Origin: Silene conica
Lineage: Eukaryota > Streptophyta > Magnoliopsida > Caryophyllales > Caryophyllaceae
Assembly (NCBI GenBank): GCA_029255685.2
Contig: CM055315.2
Location: 74,119,681 to 74,183,680, forward strand
Length of the DNA stretch: 64,000 nt
Direction: 5' to 3'
Every line of letters begins with the position of its first letter. Position 1 is the first letter of the stretch. The notes under the pieces are model-generated. The model did not search any database. It saw nothing but the letters and a program-made list of their open reading frames with translations, and was not told the origin of the DNA. The translations under genes and the position numbers were made by a program. Below are positions 35,163 through 47,851 of this stretch, one piece after another.

Positions 35163-35711
35163 TTGACTACGGTTTAGATGAGATTATATGACTGTGTCCG
35201 TATACTCCGCTGCATGTGTATGTATATATTCGATAGTAAATTTTGTGATTATAGTTATATTATATCAATTACATATGGATGTGTACGCAATCAATCTCAA
35301 AATAATATTACGTCACATATTAAAAATTATCCTACATATACATATCACTAATATATATTATTCAAATATAAACTTAAAACAAAACTTACCTTATATACAC
35401 ACTTAAACCGTGTGTACTACCCCAAAACCCATGTGACGTCACCCAACCACTTGCCCCACTACTCACCTTCACCTAATGCCACGTGTCCCTATACCCCTAA
35501 CCACAATTATTACCCCAACTCCCTCAAACTTACCACCATTTAACTCACTCTACCCTCATTACTCTTATTCTTACCGACTTTAAACCCCAAAACCTCCATT
35601 AAAATTACCAAAAACCATTAATAAAACTCAAACCTCCAAAACTCCATTAAATTCGTCCCAAAATCTCACCAAATCTCGAATAAACAACCACCGTATTTCA
35701 CCTCAACCACC

Positions 35712-37186
35712 ATGCCTCCTTCCCGCGCCACACGCTCCCAACAAAAGAAACCATCTCCACCTTCACCAACACCTTCACCACCACCATCTCCGACACCCAT
35801 TGCCACCGCCAGTCCAACCCCAGACAACGGAAAACGTCGTAAACTAAACCGAGCCCAATCCTCTGTCTCCGACGACATGCACGATCTAGGGTCGAACCTC
35901 AAGAATCCCCGTCCTCTGTTTAAAGATTACTTCGTCGAAGCCATCAAGGAAGGACTCGAGCGAGTTCGTATGACAAAACATGAAGGTATGCTCATTGACC
36001 GTCTTCTTCCCTATTCCATTCATTCGGGTCGGTTCTATCCGACATCGTGGGTCGAAGGGTCGAAGTCTCTACTTTTCTTTAAAAAGTTTTTAGAATTTCA
36101 GGGATGGAAGTATATTAGTAATTTTTCGGGGTTGATATTTCCTATTGAGTTGGTTCAGTTCTTTGCCTCTGTGAAACCTACTGAGTCTGGGTTGAAAGCC
36201 GTGGTTAATGGTAAGGATGTTGAGGTGTCCTTAGGTGATATTTGTGACATTTTTCATCTCGACCAAAGGGGTCTTGATATCGATACCCGTAAGGAATGGG
36301 GGGTGGTGACACAAGAACAAAAATGATGATCAAAACTTATTTTGATCCAAATGCCACTGAAGTCTCTCCTCTACTCACAAATTCGTTCTCCCCAAAATTA
36401 AAGTTGTTTGTTAACTACCTTTGGAACACGATTCTACCTAGGAGAGGTGGTCGTGATAAGTTGTCAAGTATTGAAGCTATCGTATTATTTCATTGGTTAG
36501 AAGGAAACAAAATCAATCTTGCCTTCTTGTTGTGTTCGAAAATTTGTCAAACCTCCTCTGTTTTAATCAAAGAAAAACCAAGTTCAACTCTCGATATTCC
36601 TTATGGAATGTGGGTATCCGAAATCTTGTTGAAAAAGGGTGTTGTGGATGATTGTAGCTTTGGTGTTAAGCCTCGAGATCGTATGTGTGATAAATTACTC
36701 AAGTTGATGGGTATTATGGTTGATGGAGTTGATTTGGCTTTTGGAAAGACGGTTGAGGAGGGTCCTAATCCAAATCCATCTCCCTCGTTTGAAGGCTTGG
36801 AGGCTAAGATGGATACAATTATTGGATTGTGCCAAGTTAAGCAAGAAAAAGAGAACTTGGGTACCTCAGGAAGTCGTGCAGAGGGTCGTCGAGGATTTGA
36901 AGAAGATGTTAAGGTTTGGATGGAAAAAGTTGATAAGCATTTGGTAAAGATTGGGTCAGAGGTCTCGGTGGTATGCTCCGAATTACTCACCATAAGTGAT
37001 CGCTTGTCTTTTATCACGACACAAGGAGGGGCAATGGTGCGTGATCATGGCCTATTGCGAGAGGATGCTTCTAAAGCACTTGAGGCCGTCAAGGCACTCT
37101 CGCTCAAGGTGCTTAACTTCGAGATTGCGCTCAATGCTCAAGGGAGGTACGTGAACAGCTGTCTAGACAGGTTGGAGACCTTATAA
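35712..37186 (+). pseudogene. Extra coding region 3' of pol in the SIRE-type element (env-like position)
   Basis: An ATG at 35712 opens a proline-rich, basic N-terminus (SPPSPTPSPPPSP) followed by a globular part (LLPYSIHSGRFYPTSWVEG) and, further on, a heptad-rich helical part. SIRE/Maximus elements carry a coding region in this place, often called env-like. I see no convincing transmembrane helix or signal peptide here, so an envelope role is not supported by the sequence. The region has at least one break. Confidence 0.6.
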
Positions 37187-37941
37187 TTCCGTACCCGACC
37201 CGATTACGTGAACCCATATGCAAAGACACCGGGCTCCAGTTCTCGTTCGTGATCCGTCATCTCCGTCTCTGTTTCTCAGAATTGAAGTTGGTCTGTAGTT
37301 GTTTTGCTTAAGTCCTGGGTTGGACTTATAAACTCTTTAAACTTTGTGGCCCAATTCCCTTCCCTGGCCCACTAGGAATCCGAGGCCCTAATTCCTTTTT
37401 GCCTCCCTCGGATTTCTTACCCCTAACCGGCCTTGTTATTGTTTTTGATGCGGCCCAACTTGACATTCCTTTATTCTGGCCCATCTTATTTTGTTATCTT
37501 TTGCAGGCCCATTTTATCCGAACCCTAGCCAGGCCCATTTTTTTTAATACTCTATTATTCCTAATTCGGCCCATTGGCATAGTATATTCGGATTGGTTGT
37601 GTATATTTTAACATTACGTATGTGTTTGTGTGATATCTTCTATGTTCATATTTTTCGACTCGTTTATATGCTTGCTTATGCTTCGTACGTATATTATTCT
37701 AGTCGTTTCATGTCTTTGTTCTCATCTTTTCGATGATGTCAAGAGGGGGAAATATGCGACTTAGATTAGAATTTACCTAAGCTTGCTCCTTGTCGTAATT
37801 CATTGTCTCTTAGGGTCCTTAAAGGATATGGGATAGATAGAAGATAAAAACCCTAAGTTAATCTTTGCTATGAATAACCTTTATTATATTGAGGGGGAAC
37901 ATACACTTAGACACGAAATCTAAGAAAGACTTGCCATCATC

Positions 37942-37953
37942 AAAAAGGGGGAA
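37942..37953 (+). other. Polypurine tract of the SIRE-type element
   Basis: AAAAAGGGGGAA lies directly before the 3' LTR start (37956), the place for plus-strand priming. A similar purine run (agagggggaaa) occurs near 37741-37752. Confidence 0.8.
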
Positions 37954-37955
37954 TT

Positions 37956-39401
37956 TGTTGAACCATATATTCAAATATATATAGTATATATGTTTATGTT
38001 TTGATAATGACAAGTCTAGCTATTTATATATTATATATACTCGTATGTATAATCGTGTGCTAAGTGTACAGAACATTAGTAACAAGATCTAATCAATCAA
38101 GTATAAAAGATTCAAGCATGTTAGTCAATGAATTGACTAAGTCGAAGATTGATAGAAGATCTCAAGCGTGCAAAAAAGACTAAAGTTGTACTTATCAACT
38201 ATAGCTTTAGTACAAGATTGGTTCTAGTTATAGCTCGTAGCTATAACTCTATATCATGAAGAAATGATCGGAATATATATGTGTTTAAGTTGAAACGTTT
38301 GTTTCCAAATCTATGTCGTGTAGAATTAGTGTTTAATTGATATTCTATTTTAATAAATAGAATTGTTGATCTTAATAGGATTATATAAAATATCCTTAAG
38401 TTAAATAAGGAATAAATAATTGTCTTATGAGATAATTATTTATTACTAATATAAACTAAGGATTTTTATATGATCTTTATTGTCAAATATATATAATCTA
38501 AATGTAGTTTGTTTCGACTTTGGAAAACGTGTAATATGTCACGTTTACCATAATTCGTGTAGGATTCAATTAAGTAAATATTATGTATTTATTTAATATC
38601 CTAAAACAAACTAAGATTATATTATGGTAATATATTTTATTATCTTTGACATGGTTTAGGAAGTTGATTTAATAAGGATACTAATTGTTTATTATATAAA
38701 GATCTTTCCTAAATATGAATTAGGAAATTAATTCCTTATATAATACTTAAAGTATATTATTAAATCTTTCCTAAATATATTAAGATTAGATTTAAGGTAG
38801 TATTACTAAAAGACTAGTATTCTAGTTTTAGTAATATTCCTAAATCATCTAGGGTTTGAATTACCTAGATACATATTCTATATAAATAGACTACCATGAT
38901 ACATTAAACCATAAAAAAACACATACACACATATTCACGCAAATCAAAGAGAGAAACCGCCGATTATATTCTTCAAGTTCGAGCTTATCATTGTCATATC
39001 CGACTCAAGATTCAAGTGCTCAAGCATTGATCTTATTCATTCAAGATTGTGACATCAAGAAACATTGTAAGGCAAATATTTAACGGTATTTGTCGTAGCT
39101 AGATATTTAACGGTATCTAGATAGAGTTGTGACTAACATCAAAGTCGCACGAGTAGGGTTGATAAAATTGTAATCCAGAGTTGGTACTAATTTTATTAAT
39201 CGAGAATAGTGGACGTAGGTCTCAAAGTGTGAGACTGAACCACTTCAAAAATATCGTGTCTCTCTTTATTACTTGTTCTACTCAACGATCGTCATACAAA
39301 CCTACACACATCGAAGAAAATTTGAAAAGAAGGCATACTCAATTCAACCCCCCCCCCCCCCCCCCCCCCTTCTTGAGTATATCATATCAATAGACTCTTC
39401 A
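37956..39401 (+). repeat. 3' LTR of the SIRE-type element
   Basis: It starts TGTTGAACCATATATTC and ends AGACTCTTCA, followed by the ctcgg duplication. It is nearly identical to the 5' LTR over its full length apart from small length changes, including the C run (about 21 here). Confidence 0.95.
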
Positions 39402-39504
39402 CTCGGGGACCTCAAACAAACATACAAAGCATACGGAACAAGTCTCAAGTAAATCGGACAAGCCGTTCAAAAGTTAAAACGATCTTAGGTGTAATAGGGC
39501 TCTC

Positions 39505-39790
39505 AGCCGGTCAGAGGCAGGCTGCCGGCCAGCCGTCTGACAGCCCTATACACAACAGCCTTCGAAAAACAAAACTAACGAGGAAGGGTCCCCAGCCGTT
39601 CGACCGGCCGCCGGCCACCCGGCTGGGAGACCTATTCTCCCTATTCCTCTATTTACGCTAAAAGAAGAACAAACACAAGGGGTGTCTCAGTCGGTCGACC
39701 GGCGGCCGGCCACCCGGCTGAGCACTCATTCAGCCAAGTTCTAAACAATACGAAAAACACAAGCCGACCTCCCAGCCGGTCGACCGGCTC
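39505..39790. repeat. GC-rich quasi-palindromic array in the second gypsy LTR copy
   Basis: Four blocks related to those at 9208-9590 (cagccggtc..., ccggccgccggcc, gtcgaccggc) recur at spacings of about 85-95 bases. They contain palindromes such as GGTCGACC. The block count differs from the other copy (four against five). Confidence 0.8.
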
Positions 39791-41639
39791 AGAGCCCCTG
39801 AGCCAAAACACGCATTTCGACAGTGATGCTAAACTTCCAAGAAATCGATACTAAGCTCATGAATTGCAACAACCAATGTTTGCCCAGCATATTAACACTC
39901 ATATACAACAACAAAAACAACTTAAGAATCAAAGAGAACACATATTAAGATCACAATTTGTATCCGTCGCAATTTCCCCAAAACTGAAAATACACATGTG
40001 AGGCATATTAAACATCATAAACACTAATTAAATCACATATTGAACATGTAAAACAGATTCCTAACATCTCCTATATTCATACTTCAATGTAACTCATAAT
40101 TTCAGGATGAACATCACAAAAAACCACATAAATGTGCTAATTTAACAATATAGGTCGAGGTACTCATAATAGTCATCTTTTAGCGGTTTAAGCTCCAAAG
40201 TCTTCCTCCACCACGTATGAGTCGACCTTGGGATCCTCTAATCCAACTCCTACAACCATAAAAACGGAGATTAAGTGCCTAAACACGAATTAGGGCAAAA
40301 TAGCCCAAAAACGGAACTCGACGAAACTGAAATTGAAAGTGATAGAAAGATTGCAAATCTCGAGATGATTCCAAAAATATAAAAATTACCTTGATACGAG
40401 TTGAGGAAGGCTTCGAGATGATCTTTTTAAATTCTTAAAGAAGGGAGAAAAATGGAGTTTATGTTTACTGTGAAATGAATTTGTGAAGAAGAGAATGTCG
40501 ATGGAAGGGGTTTATGAGGGGTTCTAGGTTGTCCTTTTATTTATACTTGAGTCGGGTTTATTTTATTTAAGTGATACAGAAACTCAAGTCGGGAAATGCC
40601 AAGTGAAACAATGTCTTAAGATTAAAATATTCTTAAGACAGAACTTAACGGAAAAACTTAAAATAAAGTTTACGATTTATTATTAAGATAATATTATATT
40701 CCGAAAAATACTTTAAAATCATTAAAATATTATTTACGAAAATACGGGATGTTACAGTCTTTATGATAAATTAAAATGGGAATAAAATCGTATAATACTA
40801 CATTAGCGAAATAACTATTGTTGACCAAAATAAGATTTGAATAACAATCTTAACAAATGAATAAAATTATTAAAAACTCAAAAATCAAAACAAGTCATAA
40901 TATACAACCTGCCCCCTCCTCGAACCCGTGACCTCTTGCAATTGAACGAACTTACTATCTTAATTTTTACCACTATGTCAGTTATGTTTTATTGAATATT
41001 GAATTGTTACCTTATTAATAGTTCTTAAAAAGCTAGCCTGGGCCGTTGCCCGGCCGGCCCAGGCGTAACTTCGTCATTGCACCATACTATGGTATCGAGC
41101 CAAACATTCACATATGACACTTGTGACTCAGACGCAAGATAAATAGAAACTTGCTAATAAAAGTATATCTTAAATATTTTTATACGAAGTACAATTATGA
41201 CCTAAAATTATTAGTAGATTCTATGCTTATACTTATATTGATATAACTCGTAAATAATATAATATCTTGTATATGGGTCGGGTTACATTCATTTTTTGAC
41301 AATCAAACTTCAATTCAAAAAGTTAAATATGAATCCTAAAATACTTTAGTTATAAATATATAGATTCCCAATGAAAAATATTTTGTAAAATGTATCCCAA
41401 TATTTTTACCCCCTTCTAAAATTAGCAAGGTAAAATTATAGCATACAAAATAATACGTAGTGTTTAACTTTCTTTAAAAGGGTTAAAGAAGAAGTCTCTT
41501 ATCAACATAATAATAGATACCTCAAAATAGAACAAAACAACAAAATTCGGAATGTATTATATAAATAAATGATTTATATAACATTCAGTTAGCTAAAAAA
41601 TACGCAAAACAAAATAAATATACAGTTAGCTAAAAAATA

Positions 41640-43397
41640 ATATCCTATATTTTAAACATGGTGTATCATTCTTTGAGTTGTGGCTACCTGGTATTAGCGA
41701 TCAAGTATTTCGCTTGTCGTCAGCTTAATCTCCTTAGATATGTGAGTCTCAAACATTGTCACTTTACCATTAGAACCACTTGAGTCTTTTCCTGGAACCT
41801 ATAATTATCAAGAAAAAAAATCCGTGTCTTCTAAACATTTTAAAAAAAATATTGTGAAGTTACAAATGATATGTATTTCATAAATATACCTTGGTATAAG
41901 TTTTGTTTATTTTTCTTCCAAGCATTTATCTTTACATTATTCTAGCTTATCATCTTTGCCCTTCGTAGCTCCCTTAAATCAGTTCTTGCATGACAAATAA
42001 TACCAATGTCCTTCCAAGTCGATGCTTGTTATGATAGCCAATTCAATGTGACCCAATAATCAGCCTAAAAATTTCGAGGTTAGTAAATGTGTCCATAATC
42101 ATATGAGTGTTTATTAAACAATATGAAAACTCATAGATCAAGTCTAAAGTTAAATACCTGGTCAGATTTGACTATTTCACTAATAGTCCTAATTAGCTCA
42201 GGTCTTATTAAGTCGTAAGAATCGTTTGATAACTCAGATATTCTTGACTCCGATGAAATCGGTACATCGCGGTTCCTGATACAATTTGGAAGTTAGAGGT
42301 TTAATAAAAAATAAATTATCGAAATTATGAATATAACGGTGTAGTTTAATATTTGTAGAAAATAGTATGGAAATTGACCTTTCTCGATATTCTTCAACTT
42401 CCTGAATCTCTTTGTTAAAACCAATATGTGTGGCAGTGTGGCGTACTTGGTAGTGGTTATCCTAACCTCGCCTATATTTTATCAATGGTCTTCACAGTTC
42501 AGTCTAAGGTTATTTTAAATGCTTCCTATGAAAGTTCGTTTTTATTCGAAAACTGAACATTAAAAACTTGTTTCTGACATAAACCATCATGTACGTCATT
42601 TCATTTCTATAAGAGTCATAGTAGCGGATATGGTTTAGTTTTGTGAATTTACTTGGGAAAAAAATTGACAGTAATCTCTGGAAAATAGGTTAGTGAAGAG
42701 AGGCTTGCCGCTTTGTTTAGTAGTTGTGGACAGGTCAGTTTTTCGCCTGATGAGTTGAAACTCGCTAAAGTCGTGTTTATATCATTTTATCAATAGTCAT
42801 CAATGAATGTTTCAGTTAAGTTTCAGGTTATTTTAAATGCGTTCTATCAAAGTTGGTTTTTATTCAAATTTTGAACATTAAGAACTTGATTAATGTTCAG
42901 ATAAGTTGTATTCTTTGTCTTCTTCAATGGTTTTTTTGGAACTTTCTAATTAATCTCTTCCGTAATGTTGCTTGAATTGTGGTAGACCGTAATTAAAGAA
43001 AAAAAAAGTAAGGTTAAAGAAAAAAATAAATAGAAGTTATCAAAAAGTGTGAGGTAAACAAAACATACAAACATGAATTCGTTATTCGTATATTCTCAGT
43101 AATCATTTGCTTAATATTTCGTTTTACGTTGGTCAATCCATTAACTTTTTCGCGAATATTGCTTTGTTTATTGGATTGGTGTTGCAATATTGTAATATGA
43201 GAGTATAAAAAAGGTGAGTTTAAAGAAAAATATACCTCATCATCATCCATTAAAATGACATCGATAGCGACTAATGCGTATTTTTTGTTGTACAGATCAG
43301 GACGTTCCCATCTGCGGATGACCTTGGCGCGGACATTAATGTACTGATCCTCGAGTTTGATTTTGTTGAACTTGGTGACCATGGTGCCTTGAGTCAT
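41640..43397 (-). pseudogene. Replication protein A-like gene, decayed (Helitron-type)
   Basis: ATG at 43397 opens an exon with an OB-fold start (KLEDQYINVRAKVIRRWERP, then VAIDVILMDDDE) ending at a GT donor near 43235. Downstream minus-strand pieces include 'NHYQVRHTATHIGFN' (about 42400-42460), RPELIRTISEIVKSDQ (about 42160-42210) and LEGHWYYLSCKN (about 42005-42040), which resembles the zinc-ribbon start of the RPA large-subunit C-terminus. Stops interrupt several pieces. The family binds single-stranded DNA; this copy cannot be functional. Confidence 0.6.
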
Positions 43398-43845
43398 AAT
43401 ATACAGATGAGTTTTGAAAAAAAAAGGTTTTGGAGGAATTTTCTGAATGCTTAGAAACGGAAAAAATAAACTTGATTAAATATCGCCTATAATATCTCGC
43501 ATTAATACACCCGAGATTCTATAATCTACATTTTATATCGCAATATTAGGAAAATATTTGCCTATAATACACGATTCCAAAATAAACTTAGTGACAAATA
43601 ATAAATTAAACATTCCATAATGAATTGACTGATACACGATTCTATAATAGGCAAATATAACAATTTATAAAAGACAAGATTCTGTCTAGTCAATTTCAAA
43701 ATCAAATTCATTTCACAATTATTCACATTTCACATTATTCACATTATTCTGTATTAATCAAGGAAAGTTTATGTAAATTCGAATATTTAATTTTACAGAT
43801 ACAATGAATCTTCTCGAAATTACTACATTATTTTGTATTAATGGA

Positions 43846-44150
43846 CATCACTTATTTCGCCAATCATATATAGCGTTTCAGATTAGGCAAATATATCAAT
43901 TTACGAATTATGAAAACTTCAATCTAATCAATTTGAGGATCAATTTCATTTTAAAATTAATCACGATTCCATAATTATTCACAAAATTACTACATTATTC
44001 TGTATTAATGGACACCACTTATTATTTCGCCAATCATCATCATATATTATTTGCCGAATTTGAAATGTCATATCTTCTGTATTAATGGACACCACTTATT
44101 TCGCCAATCATCATCATATATTATTTGCCTAATTTGAAATGTTATATCAA
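43846..44150. repeat. Tandem duplications with 'tgtattaatggacaccactt'
   Basis: Three copies of a block containing tgtattaatggacaccactt and tcgccaatcatcatcatata occur at about 43848, 44010 and 44079; the last two are almost identical over about 70 bases. No coding potential. Confidence 0.75.
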
Positions 44151-44294
44151 TTTGATTCTGAAATACACGCTTCAATCTAATCAATTTCAGAATCAAGTTC
44201 ATTTCAAAATTATTCACGATTCCATAATTATTCATTTCACATTAATGCTCCACTTATTTCGTCAACAATAAATCGCATTAATACACCCAAAAAT

Positions 44295-44358
44295 GACACG
44301 TGGCGCTCGAATAAGGTGTGACACATGGCGTTCGAATAAGGTGTGACACGTGGCGACG
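44295..44358. repeat. 25-base tandem repeat with ACGTGGC cores
   Basis: Units start at 44295, 44320 and 44345, of the type gacacgtggcgctcgaataa plus ggtgt. Two of the three carry ACGTGGC, the core of plant G-box/ABRE elements. No gene is adjacent, so a regulatory role is not claimed. Confidence 0.75.
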
Positions 44359-44663
44359 TATGAGGAAGTTGGTATTTCCTTTGATATAATATATGATATA
44401 TGATGATGATTAGCAATTAAAAAAGGGTGTTTGGTAAATATCAGATTACAGGATAATTAGAACAGTTTCATGTATAAACTGAATATGCTAATACAATATA
44501 CTGCTATTAGCAGCATATTCAAAAATAGTAGATTTCGACCAATATGCTATCAGAATATGCTATTTACCAAACACGTGAAAATAGTAGATTGATTGGTCAA
44601 CCTACTAACTATGCCGGAATCTACTAACTTCTTTCAATATGTTGTTCAACAAACAGCGCCTTA

Positions 44664-46844
44664 GTTTATTAACTTACGTAACATAAAAGTAAATATGGAA
44701 CACGGATGCACGCTTGAATGAATGCATGTCGCCCGCTGGTCGCGTGTGGGTTGCGCATGTGTCACGCGTGTGTTGATTGTAGGTCGTGAGTGGGTTTTGC
44801 CCGCAGCTATTTTTTTCCTCTTATCCGCGACCAAATTGTATGACCACTGCTCGCGCCTCCAAAAATAGCTTCATAGGTTTCCGGGTTCACCTTCCCCTGG
44901 ACTTGGACTCTGCCTTTAATGTGTAAAATCCACCTATAAGCCAATGAAAACCAATTAGCAAGTATTTTACAAATAAGCACCGTAACACCACAACAAACTG
45001 TCAAAATCATACTAATTCTCTTCAAATAACCACGACTAAATGAGTCGTATCAAATTCCCCATGCATGAACTGTTACTTGTCCTCGTTGTAAAGTCCAGAA
45101 CACGATAAAATACAAAACACCATTATGTCGTTTGACTCACAATTTTCAATCACATCAAAAGACACACAAGTGATAATCATGGTAATAAGAAATCACCGCC
45201 ATACAAAAATGCTACCCTTTATTGCTCCATCCTAGACAAATTCCCACAACCTAAAAATTTACTAGCCAAAAACCAACAAAATGTTCCAACCTAATAATAA
45301 CCAAATTCATGTGAATTATCCTAGAGACCTCGACTCTATTCACTACCAGAAGACCAACAACCACCATAATAAGGTGTAAACAACAACAACATAACACTGC
45401 GGTTCTCCTTACCTTACTCACTAGTGTTACCCAACCGACCTTCTTTAACACCCTTCTTATGACGCCACAGCAAAAAAATTATAAGGGTTAATTGTGAAAT
45501 TTATTTATTTTCTTTCCTACATCTCTCATTTTACCTAGAGTCCTCGCCTTTCCGGGTTTTCCCTCTAACTTTCCATTTTTTTCATCTCAACAACTACTTT
45601 TAGTGGCACGCAATCTTGCCTAGGCGCCCGTTCGGGTTTTCAATCTTTTGATTTCCGTCTTTTTCTGTTTTTCTTTTTCATTTTTTCATTTTTTTTTCTT
45701 TTTCATTTTTTTTATATGAATGACTGAAATAAATCACTCCACACAAACACAAATAAGTTACAATCGCAACGATTCTCCTCCCCACACTTGAATTAAACAG
45801 CGTCCTCGATGTTGCATAGGACACAAAAATGAGAAGGAGAGATACCTCATTAGATAAAAAAAAACTTACGACATAGAGCATCCATCAAATCTTAACACCG
45901 CATAAGTTTTTAGTCAACCACTCGTTGCACCTCTTCCCACTCTTAACCTTTTGTATGTCCAATAACACCAGCAGGAACAATAAGGACAATAGTGAATCGC
46001 CAAAGAATACCATCACCTCTTATCCTCAAGTCCTAACAAATGACCGAATGAAACAACTCATGTGATTAGATTAGACAAAAGGCCAAACTGAAAGGCAAGT
46101 ACTTATGTAGTTCGCTCTAAAGGAGTACACTTCAAAGTCCATCGTTATAACTTATGTCTTAATTTTTTCACGGGCAACTCAAACAATTATCACCGAAAGC
46201 GAATTAACGCAAAAGGAGGCGATTACATTGATTTTTTGCAAATCAGAATCAGGACGGTACAACATATTTGGTTGTTAGGTGTTTGAGGGGGAGCAGAATT
46301 AAAAGTGTTGGCAAGAGACGAAATAAAGCAATGAATATCTTTAGAAGAAAATCAATAAACCTATTAGCTTACTAGCTAGATCAATGGCATAATGTTTTTT
46401 CTATTTGAATTTTACTTCTCTGCACACATTTTGTTGGTTAAAATGACACTCTAAATATAAAACAAAAAGTAGCGTGCAAGGAGACGACTGCAATAGTTTT
46501 GTGCTAAAGTGGAGTAAATTGGGTTTACAAATGTTTGAGGGCAGCCTTCAAGAGTGTTGGCAAAAGAACCAAAAAAGCAAAAAAATATGGTTAGAAGAAA
46601 GTTATTGTTGGTCTAAGTGGTTTAACACCGAGATGAAGAAAGCCAACAAATACTACAAATACACATTGTGAACCGAATTGGGAAAAGGTAAAAGTGGATC
46701 AAGACGAATTGGTTGAGGTTTTGAAAGAGCCTTGGCTAAAGGTTAAATGGTAGCTAAGAACTCTGTGAAGTGATGGACAATCATTGAAAATTTGGATGCT
46801 GCTCTTAGAATCATGGTGACATATGCCACGAGAACGAATGTAAA
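44664..46844. other. Repeat-like stretch of unknown origin, no gene recognised
   Basis: It contains pyrimidine-rich runs (45650-45720), a 'ccccacacttg' phrase near 45780 reminiscent of retroelement 3' regions, and two diverged copies of a block (about 46270-46330 and 46525-46600) sharing gtttgaggg, agtgttggcaa and ttagaagaaa. No domain could be recognised in the short frames. Confidence 0.4.
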
Positions 46845-47851
46845 TGTTGGAGTTAGTGTCCTCCACATTTAGTGCGACAATAGGAATAAATCTTTTAAAG
46901 GATCACCGGGTATACTTTGTATTTTAGCTAGTTGATTCACGATTATCAATAACGATTGACTTTCTAGAAGTTTGACGTTATTGTCATGCAGATGACAGTA
47001 ATCAACTGGTCCCTAAGAGTCACACCTAAAGGATGTAATCTGAGAGATATGATTAGATGAAAATGTAATCATATTGATACCTTATACGACTAAACAGTTA
47101 GTCAATGTAATAATGATGCAATTATTTAATACTGATTAAATAATATTAGCTGAGACGAATTAAAATATTAATTCATAATTAAATATAAAATGTTATTTAA
47201 TTAATGTGTGTAATGAAATTATTTAATAAAGATTAAATGATTTAGTTAAATATAAACGGTTATATTTAATTAGTAAATTATAATTATGCGATATCTATAA
47301 AATAAACATTACACACAAGAGAGGATAACAACCAAATTTTAAACAGATAAAATTTTAAAATTTGGGTCTCAAGATGGGAATTTCGGCCAGTTAAGGTAGT
47401 TGCATGTATTGATAGTAGTTTAGGTAGACTCAAATACGGATTTGAGAAATCGTATCTAAACTCTGGAAGGTGGTTAAGAATAAGTGTTATTCTGAAACCA
47501 AAAGACTCCAGCTATTAATAGTACCTCACGTACGACTCACCTGAGGAGCATGAATTACACGCCTAAACTGATACTCCCTCCTCTCCCTAGCTTTCATCAT
47601 TCACAAAAATTAAAGGTAGTTTTTGGCAGTTTCTACCTCAAGAAATGGTATTTCTTGGAGCATCTTGGGTGCAACAATTAGGAGAATATCTATTTTGATA
47701 TCTGATCTTAGACCTCTTGCAAGTACCAAAGGTTAATTCTTGTTCACAATCCTTCTATGTTGTATTTCGTTTATAACAGTAAATTATATGTTATAATTTC
47801 GTTATAATCATGCATATAAAGTATTGGGACATATACATATATTTTCCCACA
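46845..47851. repeat. Solo LTR of Ty1/copia type, 1007 bp
   Basis: It starts TGTTGGAGTTAGTGTCC and ends ATATTTTCCCACA, with TG...CA ends. An exact 5-base duplication gtaaa flanks it (46840-46844 and 47852-47856). The start resembles copia LTRs of the Tork/Angela kind, an inference from memory. No internal sequence remains. Confidence 0.88.

Larger units (their letters stand above)
27932..39401 (+). mobile_element. SIRE/Maximus-type Ty1/copia retrotransposon, 11.5 kb, nearly whole but broken
   Basis: Two LTRs (27932-29422 and 37956-39401), a primer-binding site, a long gag, pol in copia order (protease, integrase, RT, RNase H), an extra downstream coding region and a polypurine tract are all present. 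An exact 5-base duplication ctcgg (27927-27931 and 39402-39406) marks insertion into the solo gypsy LTR. The LTRs differ at roughly nine bases over about 1.44 kb by eye, apart from length changes. At the commonly used 1.3e-8 per site per year that is about 0.2-0.3 million years. About four or five coding breaks are seen, so it is a fossil. Confidence 0.95.
26604..40756 (-). repeat. Solo Ty3/gypsy LTR, split by a SIRE-type copia element
   Basis: The plus strand starts TGTAAAACTCCTCG at 26604 and ends ATACGGGATGTTACA at 40756, the same ends as the LTR at 4187-10545. An exact 5-base duplication gtctt (26599-26603 and 40757-40761) flanks it, so it is a complete insertion reduced to one LTR, about 2.7 kb without the insert. 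Solo LTRs arise by recombination between the two LTRs of one element. Orientation (minus) is set by the left relative. Confidence 0.92.
41033..44396 (-). mobile_element. Candidate Helitron carrying an RPA-like gene relic (minus strand)
   Basis: On the minus strand a GC-rich hairpin with arms GCCTGGGCC and GGCCCAGGC (41037-41065 region) is followed by CTAG, like the 3' end of the Helitron at 14935-14963 (both contain CCGGGCAACG). An AT-rich TC-start (about 44396) is a possible 5' end. The interior has an RPA-like relic, a protein that plant Helitrons commonly carry. The base after CTAG is not the expected T, so the end call is tentative. Confidence 0.4.
26179..44660. mobile_element. Candidate PIF/Harbinger-like inverted-repeat pair enclosing nested insertions
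   Basis: GGCACTGTTTGG at 26179 and its inverse CAAACAGCGCC ending at 44660 are each flanked by TTA (26176-26178 and 44661-44663). If they are the two ends of one element, it was about 1 kb before the solo LTR with its SIRE insert and a Helitron entered it. The right part also has an inner inverted pair, gggtgtttggtaaat and atttaccaaacac (about 44426-44575). The distance makes chance pairing possible. Confidence 0.4.
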
